Source: Saussurea involucrata
Lineage: Eukaryota; Streptophyta; Magnoliopsida; Asterales; Asteraceae
Direction: 5' to 3'
Assembly (NCBI GenBank): GCA_033807775.1
Contig: CM066315.1
Coordinates: 59,860,820 to 59,924,819 of the forward strand
Length of the DNA stretch: 64,000 nucleotides
Under the pieces are notes generated by a model. That model did not search any database and was not told the origin of the DNA. It was given only the letters and a program-made list of their open reading frames with translations. Both the position numbers and the translations under genes were made by a program. Shown piece after piece: positions 47,871-59,092 of the stretch; positions within the stretch are counted from its first letter, which is position 1; each line of letters starts with the position of its first letter.

Positions 47871-49378
47871 TGTAACAACCCCAAATCCCATATACACAAC
47901 AAATCACATAATGTAACATGACAATTATATAACAAACGAAACTTCACATTTCAATTACGGTCCCAAAGTCTTTTACAATACAAAGTCAAACATTCCACTA
48001 CAACATTGACTTACTATAACCATACATAACATTTAACTATGATAGCACTACTGCTAAACATGCCAAATTCTTCATCATGTTATCCTTCACAAAAGCCATC
48101 CCTCGATTACTCTAATTACTTGTTCGTACTCGATCCGCCACCTGGAATACATATTTTTAAAACAGAAATAAGGGTTAGACCTAAAGGTCTAGTGAGGAAT
48201 CCCTGTCGATTTAGTAAACTTTTGTATCAAAACCATTTATATAAAACCCACATACCATACGTAATTAATTACCAATCAATATTCAAGCTTCGTACACGTC
48301 TCATCTCACCTTATTCCTCCACAATTGGCCAAATTAATTGGTTGCAAGCCAACTAATCTACTGTACAACAAATACAGTAAACACACCGGTCTAAGCCCGG
48401 CCACGTATTATATTCCGATATAATACTCACGTAATTATAATATCTTAACATATCATAATTACACACATATGACATTTTCATACATTTATCAAATATTCGG
48501 CATCCACACAAATGTATTCCAGTTTAAAACACCTTGAAGTAAAACTCACCTGTTTTGATTATTACACACGCTCGATAGCTCCTTTCAAAATGATCCTATC
48601 TCTTACAACGACTCCACAGAATCTGAAACAAGTTAAGATACACATATTGCTTTACTAACCAAACACATAAAGCCTAACAGTTTCCCATCCTCAATGTCTC
48701 ATTATACACTGCATTTAACCCACTACCGGGACTACACAGGGTACCGGGACTTATACAGTACCAGGACTCTTCAGTATCGGGAGTTCACAATACCGGGGGT
48801 TTTATGCTACCGGGATTCTATACTACCGGACTTCATGGTACCGGGAGTCGGCCATACCGGGACTCCACCGGGACTCGACATCACCGCACCGGGAGTCGAC
48901 TATACCGGGACTCCACTTTACCGGAGTCTAAACTACCGGGAATCTACCGGGACTTCCCCGGGACTCTAAGAACACAGTCGGTTTCCAAAATATCCAAATT
49001 TGAATTATATAACTTCAATTTAAACATTCTAATCCGATAGAAGTCTAACACTACTGATTATAACCACAATTTGTAAAGGAATTTACCTTCAAATCTCTTT
49101 CAGCCCAAACGATTGATGCTCTATCCGTAGGGTTCGTCTTCTGCTTCTTTTCGCTCAGAACTCACACACACTTTCTAAAATAGGAATAATAAGTTTAATC
49201 TGAAGTAGTTGAGATATTTATATCTCAACTTACACTTTTGGCTCAAACTATTCAATAAGGACTAAAACACCCCTAACCTTATATCTTATCTCAAACTCAC
49301 CCCAAACATCCAAATTTTTAAAGTTAAATACTTTAACTGATAGGGAATTTATCTAACTGAAATACCCGGGATATTACA
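47871..49378 (-). repeat. 5' LTR of the Tekay-like element
   Basis: 1508 bp, nearly identical to 41495-42987. The main differences are in the ACCGGGACT array (48722-48965), with an added TTATACAGTACCAGGACT unit and a lost GGGAGTTGATACTACC unit. Confidence 0.95.
48722..48965. repeat. ACCGGGACT minisatellite in 5' LTR
   Basis: Counterpart of 42350-42570 with different unit number and order. ORFs overlapping it encode short peptides with repeated TG/YRDS pattern and are not genes. Confidence 0.9.
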
Positions 49379-50799
49379 AAGGGTCACTTGGAATCTTGAT
49401 TCTTGGGGTCTTAGAGGCTCAAAATCGACATTGGGGTGAAGGATGTCGGTTATTGGGAGAGAAAAATGAAGTGGGTGTAGTGAAATGAGGAAAAAGGGTG
49501 AAAAATCCCGTTTTTATGGGTCAGGTGCCCTCGTGCGACAATTCCTGGCGACTATGCCCTTTGGCATAGTCGCGGGTCATAGTTGCTTAGGATGTACCGA
49601 ACACCGTTTTGGCCATAACTTCTTCGTTTTAGCTCCGTTTTCGCTCCAGAAAGGACTGTTAGATTCGTATTTGGATTCTCCATCCAACAAGACCATAAAA
49701 TCTATGATTCAATCCAAAATTCTATTTTCATATTTATCTTAAAAGATCGATACCCTGCAAAGATCGGGGTGTTACACATACATTAAGTATAAATAAACTT
49801 TAAGCTTAGTAAGTAGTCATGATACTTATCAATTTATAAAATACTTGTCATGCATAAAACTTTCTTTTGAGATCTCACTTGTCACATGTAAGTATGTCAT
49901 ACTTGCTTGCGGGGTCCATAAAGGTTGCCCCATAAGGTCCGTTTGCAAGACGAACCTTCTTGTAACATATTTCGTACGTTGGATATTATGGTCATACATA
50001 ACATGTATAAAACTTTCATGCCTTTATTGTAAAAATACATATGCTTGTATCATAATTTTATGTACAACAAACATGTCAAAATATCTTATCAAGACTTTGA
50101 TAATGCATAAAATAGTTTCATGTAGCATGTATGTATCTCAAAAATCACATAACGTAATTACTTTGGTTGTGTCTAACTTTCCCTTGCTTTCTTGCTTCAA
50201 GCTTAATGGTGTATTAAGAGAAAGAGAGAAAATATTTGGTATGAACCTAATGGCTTTGCTTCTTCCTCTATTTATAGTCAAACACAAAGCATCAATTACT
50301 TGTTTCTTTTGCTTTCAAGGTTGAACTCTTATAAGATTTTGACACCTCATACTTTAGGATAAGAGAATGTTGAGACATCTTGCTTCCTAGCTTGCTTTGT
50401 CTAGTTCCTAATTGCCATATCATGCATCTTAGGAAGTACTTGCTATTACTTAGCTTTGCCATATCATGCTTCTTAGGATGTACTTGCTATTACTTAGCTT
50501 TGCCATATCATACCTTAGCTTTGTTGATTCATCACTTGGTTTTGACAAAACACTATTTTAGCCCTTACAACTCATCACTGGATTGTTTTATCATGCTTAT
50601 TAGGCTTGCTTTGTCATCTATGTAGTTTTGCTTTCTCATAATTTGCTTTGTAGACCACTTGTAAATTACTTATCATTGATAATATGTTTATTTAATAAAG
50701 GCTACAGTTGCCGGAACTTTTGGTGTACTTGATTGAATCAAAAAATTTGTATTTAAGGCTTAAGATATTGAAATTGAACTAATATAGTAGGGTGTTACA

Positions 50800-51220
50800 G
50801 GAAGAAAAGAAAAGAAAGTGAAGAAAAAGAAAAGAAAAGAAGAAAATATTTGTATTTGTATTTTTGAGATCGAAGGAAAAAAAAGGATGGAAATTTTTTT
50901 CTCGAGTAGGAGAGAAAAGAAAAGAAAGATGTCACTTTTATCAATATACCTTTATTCACAGTGGAATGTAATTAATGAATATATATGTAATTTTATAAAA
51001 AAATAAAAAAAATTAATTCATTTCCTTTCCTTTCCTTTCTCCAATATTTGGTGGGAAAATTAATTCAATAATAATTTCCTTCGCTTTGTTTTACTATCTT
51101 CTTAAAAAACTCGAGAACACAACATTTTCTCGTTTCCTCCTACTTTCTTTCCTTTTCCGTTCCTTTTCTTCGTTAAGAACCCAGAGAACACAACATTCGT
51201 GTATTGTGAAGATCGACTCC
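50800..51220. repeat. Purine/pyrimidine-rich inverted region
   Basis: A left arm of GAAAAGAAAAGAAAG type and a right arm of CTTTCCTTTCCTTTC type surround an AT-rich centre. GAGAACACAACATT occurs twice (about 51112 and 51183). A similar arrangement lies at about 58735-59060 with GAGAACACGGGATTTTT. Possibly a decayed MITE family; the ends are not defined. Confidence 0.4.
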
Positions 51221-51413
51221 AAAAATTGTTTATAGTTATGAGGACCCATTTGGATTGTTCCATTTCATTTTAGTAATCCACATCGAACTGTATGAACACA
51301 CAAATGTGATGGGACTGGAATTTAAGAATCTTAATTTCAACAACGCCACCAACATCGATACTTGGTTACTTCTGGAAATGAGCAGCAGCTAATAGTAATC
51401 CATAACATCTACA

Positions 51414-51475
51414 TAGCTGATAGCTGATAGCTGATAGCTGATAGCTGATAGCTGATAGCTGATAGCTGATAGCTG
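51414..51475. repeat. Heptanucleotide repeat (TAGCTGA)n
   Basis: Almost nine perfect tandem copies of TAGCTGA, 160 bp beyond the possible last exon of the RRM gene. One unit contains the palindrome AGCT. Likely polymorphic. Confidence 0.97.
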
Positions 51476-51634
51476 TGTGTGAGTTTAACAAGATGGTTTT
51501 AGGTTACAAAAGTAATTTCTGTTTCCAGAAGATGCAAAGTGTATGTATGTATTATTATTACTGTTAATTTGTTATACCAACACAAATGAATGATAAAACA
51601 AACAAAAGAAGCAGAGCATGGACGTCTTTCTCTT

Positions 51635-51685
51635 TCAGTAGTACGTGTATGATGTCCGCTGCTGACTGTAACTTGTGCCACCACC
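51635..51685 (-). other. Possible terminal exon of the RRM gene
   Basis: After a good acceptor (TTGGTTGGTGCAG) the minus strand reads GGGTSYSQQRTSYTYY then TGA, a composition resembling the Tyr/Arg/Gly-rich tail of the RRM gene. The phase does not fit exon 10 as drawn (phase 1 expected, phase 0 needed), so an unseen small exon or a different junction would be required. Confidence 0.3.
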
Positions 51686-51787
51686 CTGCACCAACCAACC
51701 ACTTCTTATTCTTAGGATTCAATTTCAAACGCAACAATCTTGTTTCTTCTAAAGACCACAGTTCAGATAAGAAAATAACAAGGAGGC

Positions 51788-51993
51788 TGTTTACTCAAAT
51801 GCTTACCCGGTAAAGCACAATATTGGAAGGATTCGACACTCTCACTTACAATTTCCCAATAAACCCTAACCGTGTAAGAGTTGTCAGCTGGGTAAGACTC
51901 TCGGGCCTTGCACCAACCACTCTTACCATGTTCATCCAGTAAGGTAAGTGACCCGGTAAACGCTTACCAGGTAAGCATTAGGTAAACGACCCT
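51788..51993. mobile_element. MITE of the TTACCCGGTAA family, copy 3
   Basis: The clearest copy: left GGCTGTTTACTCAAATGCTT ACCCGGTAA, right TTACCAGGTAAGCATTAGGT AAACGACC, imperfect inverted ends of about 30 bp. Related to 22545-22716 and 23227-23352. Its TSD is not certain. Confidence 0.6.
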
Positions 51994-52495
51994 AAGTGTC
52001 TCCGTTCGTGTGTGTGTGAGAGAGAGAGAGAGAGAGACCTGGTAGTAGCTTGTGTGATTTCCAACTTGAGAAGCTGGAAGAGACGGACCTAAAAGTTGAA
52101 TAAAGCATTTTACTTAGCATGCTCTCAAACCAACAGGCCAACAAATTACACATACAAGAAGAGATATAATTCAATATTTTCCAAGTTTCACCCACACATG
52201 TTCATTAAAATGCCACCAAGATTACTGTAATTCCCTTCTATTTTTCCATACCATTCGGTTATCTTGGATTTTTTTCAAATAGTGTAAACTCATATTTGGT
52301 CATTTTTTGATCCAACCACATCGATTAAAAGTTCAATTTACTAAAAAAAATATCATCACAGGATGACAACATTTTTTAAGTGAACATCCAACAAGATTAT
52401 CATTTAAAGAAACTGCTGGACAAAACTATTTATAATCTCCTCTAAATATCATTTTCCACTTCCTTCCATCCAAACACATAAAGAGCAAGAATTAC

Positions 52496-53235
52496 CTCCA
52501 ACATAAGCAACAACGCCAGTACCTCTACCATCATGTCGAACAGCTCTATACAAGTCACAAAATATATTAATCAAAAATAGATTTAAGGTCAAACTAAAAC
52601 TTTAAATACAAATGATAGTATTAATGTGAACCTTGCAAACCGAGAGTCGTATGGATCATGAGCAATCTGTAGAATTGCAGATTGACGATAACCTCTGTAA
52701 GGTTGAACCTCAGCAGTCTCGGTGTAACCCCTATGAGGTTGGGTCGTAGCAGAACGATCTAAATATCTTGAATGAAGTTGACTTTGACTTCCACCAGCAG
52801 GTTCAAGGTACACAGTCTGATGTTGGCTAAGGGTTCGAGCTACAGGCTGAACATATCTTGAATACGATAGACTTTGCTTACCAGAAGCGGGCTCAATGTA
52901 TCCAGCATGTGGTTCCTAGAATCATCATCCTCGACTATCAAACTAACAACGAAGAAGATGGTATTAATAAATTAATAAATAAATAAAACCACTCATCGTA
53001 CCATCTCCATGTGGCGTCTAGTAGACATTGAATCGGGACCCAGATGATAAGCATGGGAGGCAGCGTGTTTTGGTGCGTATGGATCAATATATCTGGGGGA
53101 GTTTCTATAGTCATCACGCCCTTTTCTAAGGTGAGTATCACTTATTGGGTTCCTGGAATTATCTCGTTCCCTTCCATGCATATTGCCTAAATTTCCAATG
53201 TAGATGGATCAAATATGGATCCTGGAACACGCAAA

Positions 53236-53279
<44 letters not shown>

Positions 53280-56200
53280 CATAGAAAACACAAATACCTT
53301 TCTGTTTCTTGAAGTGTTTTTTGTTGTGAGTGTTTCTGTTGCCTCCATCTTCACGGCCTTTTCTTTTGTGACTTCCTGCTTTGGAGGCAATTTTACTATT
53401 TTGACCCTCACTGCCACCAACCTTTAGTTTTTTCGGAGTACCCTTGTCACCATGTCTCAAGTCAGGAGGAGCCTTCAAGTTCTGCTCAGAGGATGCTTTT
53501 CTTTTTCTTTTAGCCTGTTGAGACTTTAAATCACCTTTCATCTTCAATACTTCAGCGTCTTTAGAACTTTCACCGTCTTTTTTCAATGGGGACAGTTTCT
53601 TTTGCTTCTTAACTTTGATTTTGCCACCAGAATTCTGCTTTTTGGGTGATTCCTTTTGTTGAGGATTTGCAATGCTGGTTTTAATCTGAGGCAAGGAACT
53701 CTTCTCAGCAAAATGTTTCATTAATACTGGGGAGAAAAAGAGGAAGACATAAAAATACGCGGTCACCTTAGGTTTGGAGGAATCTTTTCTATTTCTTTTA
53801 GGTTGCTGGGAGTTCAAAACACCTTTCATCTTTGAAGATTTAGTTTCTGAAGTTCCTTTAGAAATTCCATCCTCATTATTCAATACAGATGCTTCACTTT
53901 GCTTCTCAACTTTGAATCCTCCACGACAAACCAGCTTCTGAAGTTGACTTTTATGTGGAGGCTTTGCTAAGCTGGCTTTAATCTGAGACAAGATATAATA
54001 CCCAGATCAATGTTTCATTGAGATAACTACCGGATATATATACACTCACACATACGTATACTAGATATGTACCCGTGCAATGCAACGCAGTACATCTATA
54101 TTTTGTTCTCTCGATTTTATTCTATGAATTTGTGAGGTTTTGAGAGACATGAGAGTCTTCTGTTAGTTATTAGTTTTATACAGTATTTTAGTCGTATTAG
54201 TAGGGTTCAATGCTTATGTTGTATTTATACATGCTTATCAATTGGTTATGAGTTAGTATATAAAGTTCAAGCGTATTAATAAGTTGTGCATATGTAATAA
54301 TAAGTTGTAAAAGTTGTATAATATATAATCAAAATATTATTGTATTAATATACACGCTAATGATTGAAATTATGAAAGCCGGGTTAAAAAATTGGGAAAA
54401 TATATATCTATTGATATGGGTATCAAATTAAAGAAAATAAAATACCCATTCTGTATATAATTTGTTTCATTAAACAATTAATTATATTTAAGATAATTTA
54501 TATATATATATATATATTTTAAATTGATATAAATCTGTGGGTTTCCAAAACTTGATCCGTTCACATGAAAAGGTAATATGAGTTTCCAACAGCACTTCAA
54601 GCTTCCATTCTTATTATTTAGTAAAATACAAATATTATAAAAATTGGTAGATTTTGTATGCATTTTTTATTTGTACATAAAGTCTTGACAATCGTATTCT
54701 TGAAACATTTAAGAGTTTTAAGACGTAAAACCTAAATGCTTTATGCCTTTATAATATAGTATAGATTTTTAAATTAAGATACATCTCTGGGTTTCTATAA
54801 CTTGTAATGATAAAAATGCATTAAACTACAGATAATGAAAATGCATGATATTCATAGTTATTCAGCGTTATTCTTCATGAATAATCGTTTCCCCAGGTTC
54901 TCAGCATATTTGTGGTTCTCATTTGAACCTACCTATAATATACATATATATAGAGGGAGAGAGAGTGTGTGTGTGTGTGTGTTCGATCTTTTTCAGGGGT
55001 CGGGGTGAGGATGGAACATACATACCTTGACTTCTCCAAAATCACCTTTATTGATCCCCTCCACACAAGCTAGAGCACTTTCATGAGACATAAAAGTGAC
55101 AAACCCAAAATCTTTGGGTTTAGTCCGTGTGCCCAGACATAACTTAATCCTATCAATCTCACCATACTTTTCACAAATCTCCTTCAGCTTCTTTTCATTC
55201 CAAGCTTTAGTCAGTCCTTCCACATATACCTGTTTGACCTGGAACAGGGCAAGACAGACATTAGTCATTTGATGTTCAAAACCAGTAACTTAGCGGTTGC
55301 CATTGAACTAGAGTTAGAAAATACATATCTAAACATTACAAACCATTACATGTCAAAGATGGCACGGGATGATCCGCCATTAACCAATAAATAAATAATC
55401 ATAATATAAAATAACTTTTGGTAAAGGTTGATCTTACCTGTGAGAAATCTTCATCCATAGGAGTTTGTGAAAAAGCAACCTTGGCACTTATATCACGCCC
55501 AAAAATAGCATCTGGCTTTCGAAGTCGTTGAAATGCTGCTACTGCATCAGCATGTGTGCTGAACTCCAAGAAAGCAAACCCCTTAATTTTCCCATCAATC
55601 TTGGGATCCTCTGGTAAACGGACCACCTTAATATGTTCGATTCCATAGTCTTTCAATTGTTGCAAAACCTTGAAAAAGAAAATGGTAACTTGGAGTATTA
55701 GGTGGTGTTTTTAAACCAATGGCATGCCACCAATGTAAAGGATACTTGATACCCAAACAAATATACTCAGTAGATCACAAACTTACTTCCTCTCTGTTCC
55801 ATGTTTTGCAAATATTTCCCAAATAGAGTGTATCATTGTTCTGGCTTGCTGATATCTTTACATGCTTGCCCCTCACCTGGGCATGGGAAAAATAAACTGT
55901 GTTGGTGACTAAATGTATGATAGGATATAACTTAAATGTATGATACCTCAACTCCATCTTTCAACTCAGAAAGAGCACGCTTTGCTTGATCGACAGATGC
56001 AAAACGAATGAATGCGAACCCTTTGCTCTTATTTGTGGTTGAGTTCCTGACTATTCTAGTGGATTCGAGCTCCCCAAACTGTTGAAAAGCATTAACCAGA
56101 TCTTCTTCAACTGTATCCTTGTCTAGTTTTCCAACATAAATTTCTATGTTCTTTTCTTTCTTATTGTCGAGGGGATCCTGAATAGATATGGAAGGGTTTT

Positions 56201-58218
56201 CATCACCTTCATTGGCTGTATCATTTCCCTCACTATCATCAGCCTCATCATCACTTTCCTCATCATCCCCATTCTCCTTGGAATCGTCTTCAGCCATTAG
56301 AGCAGTGTTATTCTCACAAGGTGCTTTGCTGCTAACAGCTTGAATAGCTTCTTCAATGGACATTATTTCTGCAGTACACTTTCCGTCCCCATTGCCACCA
56401 TCATCCACAGCTAGACCAGCATCATTCTTACAAGGTGATTTGCAGATGTTAGATTCTTGAGCTGAGATAACTTTTGCAATTTCTCCGCCTTCCTCAACAC
56501 CATCCCCTTTGACAACTAGAGTATTGTCATTGAGTATTTTAGAGGCGTCAACTTTGACAGCATCTGTCTCTTCTTGAGCAAATATTGGTTCTGAAATATG
56601 GTAATAAAAACTTATTCCCAGCATTAGCAATAGTGATATTATCAATCAGCATGCCCACAAACAATGCAAAATGCAAAGGAATGTTATATGATAATTCAAA
56701 GTTAGCATGTTCTAACAAGATTCCATGAGTTCATGAATATCTTGCAGGAAACTATCACAAAAATTATCTCCAAATCTCCTATACACTACATCATATCAAG
56801 TTCACTTCAAGTGCATGGGTTGGCAGATGATAACAAATTAACAAGCAAGATACAGATAACAAATTAACAAGCAAGATACAGTACGGCAGATACTCGTTTG
56901 TTGATGGTTGTGAACTTGTGCATCCCTTACCACTTATTGAAAAGCTCAAAGGTAACAAAGGAGACCCTCGTCTCAACTTGTGCTGAATCCCAAATTCAAC
57001 CAAGAGTGAATCCTCATCTCATGGTCGGGGTTTTCTCTCTTGATACTATATTTCTCTCTTTGGGGAGTAATTTATGTGAAGTTCCCATGCCTTTACTAAT
57101 GTGAGATTTACCTTGTTGTGATTTGAGACAGGTCTCAAAGTTTCAAAAAGGAGTAAAAAGAATTTAACCGAATATTTAAGAGCATGACGCAGGGGAGTGG
57201 CACTACGAACTGGCTAATGACTAACTAATTTGTCTTGCATCTTGCTCTTTGGCATATCATAAGTTATACTCATTCATTTCATACTTCACAAACAAATGTC
57301 CTCTTGTAGAACCACAAACAATTTATTTCTCATGCAGAAGATTGAGGTTGCAGAAACGGATATTGGCTTGCGTAGCCCTAACTATGAAAAAGATGATATT
57401 ATTATTGCATCAGCTTAAATCAGAATTTGAGCCACCACTGTTTGCTTAGCATAGAAAGAACAACGATCATGTATTCTTGAATCAAAATACAGAGCAATAA
57501 TATTTTGAGCTTAATATGCAATTATGAGGACATAGGTTGTCTGATGCCTTATCTAAAGAATTCTCATCAAGAGTCTTATCTCTAACCTCATTACATCTTC
57601 AAGAGCGTTAACTAATAAATCAAAATTTAAATTCAAGGTCAGCAACACCTTACCTGCAACCATCCCCTCTCTTGCTTCTTGTTTTTCCTCATCTACAGTC
57701 TCCAACTGTGTATCCTCGACCTTAACCACTCCTGCTTCTTGTTTCTCTTCATCCACATTCTCACTTCCCTGCCGTACATCCTCTTTCTGATCGTCTACGC
57801 TCTCGCCTGGTTCATCATTTTCTATGCAAACGACTCCATCATCAGCATCCTCGCTTTCCAGCCGTGAATCCTCTTTTACCTTATCGCTGCCTACGTCAGT
57901 TTCACCATCCTCATTATTCGCTTCACTCACATCACCTACTTGACAATTCTCCAAAACCACTTCCTCCTTAATTGCCGATTCGGAAGAAACGGCAACACCT
58001 TTAGTTGAATCAACGTTCATTTCAGCAGGATTAGGATCGGAATCGGATACTTCTACCTGGCCTAATATCTCAGTCTGTGTCCCCTCCTCGAGTTTCACAA
58101 CATCCGCTAATTCAGCTCCTGTTTCAACTTCTGATGTCGGTAATTCATGATCAACAGGGGTAACTGTGGTTGCTGCTGATGATTTATTGCGCCTTACCGG
58201 CTTCCTCTTAGGAGCCAT
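52496..58218 (-). CDS. Three-RRM nuclear RNA-binding protein, LIF2 / hnRNP Q-like
   Basis: Probably a nuclear RNA-binding regulator related to plant LIF2-type and animal hnRNP Q/R proteins. Ten exons fit on the minus strand: 58218-57654, 56590-55947, 55876-55787, 55668-55438, 55238-55026, 53982-53767, 53685-53298, 53186-53002, 52915-52632 and 52545-52496. All have GT-AG edges and a continuous frame, about 955 residues before the uncertain end. The start MAPKRKPVRRNKSS is a basic nuclear signal; an acidic Glu/Asp-rich region runs to about 335. RRM1 (337-414) has IYVGKL and KGFAFIRF; RRM2 (419-502) has LYLGNI and KGFAFLEF; RRM3 (from 513) has VYVEGL and FGFVTF. Then come a duplicated Lys-rich segment (582-730) and a Tyr/Arg/His-rich tail. 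Exons 6 and 7 are paralogous; intron 6 is 81 nt without a stop. Confidence 0.9.
53237..53278. repeat. (TA)n(GA)n microsatellite in RRM-gene intron 7
   Basis: ATATATATATATATAT followed by AGAGAGAGAGAGAGAGAG within a 111-bp intron. An ORF reading through it gives Ser/Leu and Tyr/Ile runs that are not part of the protein. Confidence 0.95.
53983..55025 (-). other. RRM-gene intron 5 (1043 bp)
   Basis: AT-rich intron with short TA runs near 54495 and a GA/GT run at 54950-54985. No MITE ends were recognised. The donor GTATG follows the RRM3 core and the acceptor CAG precedes the codons that complete RRM3. Confidence 0.75.
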
Positions 58219-58470
58219 GTATGATTGATGTATCTTTTGTGATAGATAGATTGATTGTTCGAGAGGAGTAGGGTTAGGGTTCTTGAAGTTGTTACGGCAA
58301 TGAAAAAGAGAGAGAAAGAGCGATCGATCGAGAGATAAAAACAGAAGAGTAAATTGGCATTCGGCCCTAACACATTATCCAACTTCAAATTCTCCCCAAA
58401 TAGAAACAAAATGGATGGGGCATTGGAATGAAGTTTCTTATATTCTTAGCGGTGTGTTATCTAATCCGTA
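58219..58470 (-). promoter_or_regulatory. RRM-gene leader and proximal promoter
   Basis: The minus strand upstream of the ATG at 58218 contains a CT-rich leader (CTCTTTCTCTCTCTTTTTCA, about 58300-58319) typical of plant 5' UTRs. No clear TATA box was assigned. Confidence 0.35.
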
Positions 58471-58683
58471 GGGTGTTTGGGAGTGCTTATATTTTTAACT
58501 TATCCTTGTTTGCTTATAATTTATCTCCATTCCAGAAAAGTTAGTCTGGGGTTGCTTCTTAAAAAACTCCTTATCTTCTTTTCTGGAACGTGATAAGGAG
58601 TTTTTTTTAAATCCAAACACTCACCTCCGACGTGAAAACGCAATAAGGAGATAAGGTGTTTTCAAACGCAATCCCAAACACCC
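58471..58683. mobile_element. MITE upstream of the RRM gene
   Basis: 213 bp with TIRs GGGTGTTTGGGAGTGCTTAT and GCAATCCCAAACACCC, resembling the element at 20517-20810. The TSD is unclear. It lies about 250 bp upstream of the start codon. Confidence 0.65.
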
Positions 58684-59092
58684 AAGAAAAATGAAAAAGA
58701 AATGAAATGTAGGTAATTTATTTAGTTGTCTCTTTGAATGGAAAGAAAAAAAAATTACGAGATAGATGACAGAAAAGACGTCATTTTTACTAATATATTC
58801 CTAAAAAATACATCTTTATAATAAAAGATCCGACAGTTTTGTAATTTTAGTAATTTTTTAAATGTTTTTAATTTCATTTCTTCCTTCCCACATTTGGGAG
58901 GAAAGTTTTGAAAGAAAACTTATCATTATTTTCCTTTCGTTTCTTTTTCTTTCTCTTCTAAAAAAGTTTCGAGAACACGGGATTTTTTTACTTTCCTTCT
59001 CTTTTCCTCCATTTTCTTTCCTTTCTTTCATAAAACAAGTTTCCATAACACAGTCTAAACACTGGTTAATGAGATTGAGAAGAAAAGAAATC
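58684..59092. other. Purine/pyrimidine-rich intergenic stretch
   Basis: A GAAA-rich left part and a CTTT-rich right part around an AT-rich centre, similar in plan to 50800-51220. No gene. Two opposite ORFs at 58858-59098 are low-complexity. Confidence 0.4.

Larger units (their letters stand above)
41495..49378 (-). mobile_element. Ty3/gypsy chromovirus, Tekay/Del-like, complete structure
   Basis: 7884 bp with two LTRs (41495-42987, 47871-49378) starting TGTAACAACCCC and ending TATTACA, and an exact TSD AAGGG (41490-41494 and 49379-49383). On the minus strand the primer site TGGTATCAGAGCC lies 2 nt from the 5' LTR. The polypurine tract AAGGGGGAGATGA abuts the 3' LTR. Gag-pol lies between in one frame with five stop codons. 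The domain order (gag, zinc knuckles, protease, RT, RNase H, integrase, chromodomain-like end) and single ORF fit the Tekay/Del chromovirus clade. The LTRs are nearly identical outside their minisatellite, so the insertion is recent. Confidence 0.95.
38007..49776 (-). mobile_element. LTR element inserted in the outer LTR, itself disrupted
   Basis: Starts TGTAACACCTTCAACAAAAT at 38007 and ends GATCGGGGTGTTACA at 49776. The exact 5-bp TSD CATAC (38002-38006 and 49777-49781) shows these are two ends of one insertion. The left 2.2 kb resembles the LTRs at 2637-5339 and 30481-33775 (for example GTCGGGTGTTACTTAATTC, CAACTTGAACTCACCTTGCT). Most likely a minus-oriented solo LTR into which the sequence at 40221 and then the Tekay element were inserted. 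Confidence 0.8.
37801..50799. mobile_element. Outer LTR (about 1.2 kb) split by nested insertions
   Basis: Begins TGTAACACCCCGATTTCC at 37801, about 300 bp after the HIR stop, and is cut at 38006. It resumes at 49782 and ends AGTAGGGTGTTACA at 50799. Without its insert it is about 1226 bp with TG...CA ends, consistent with a solo LTR. The flanks are both A/G-rich (GGAAGGAAAA and GGAAGAAAAG), and no exact TSD can be assigned. Confidence 0.6.
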
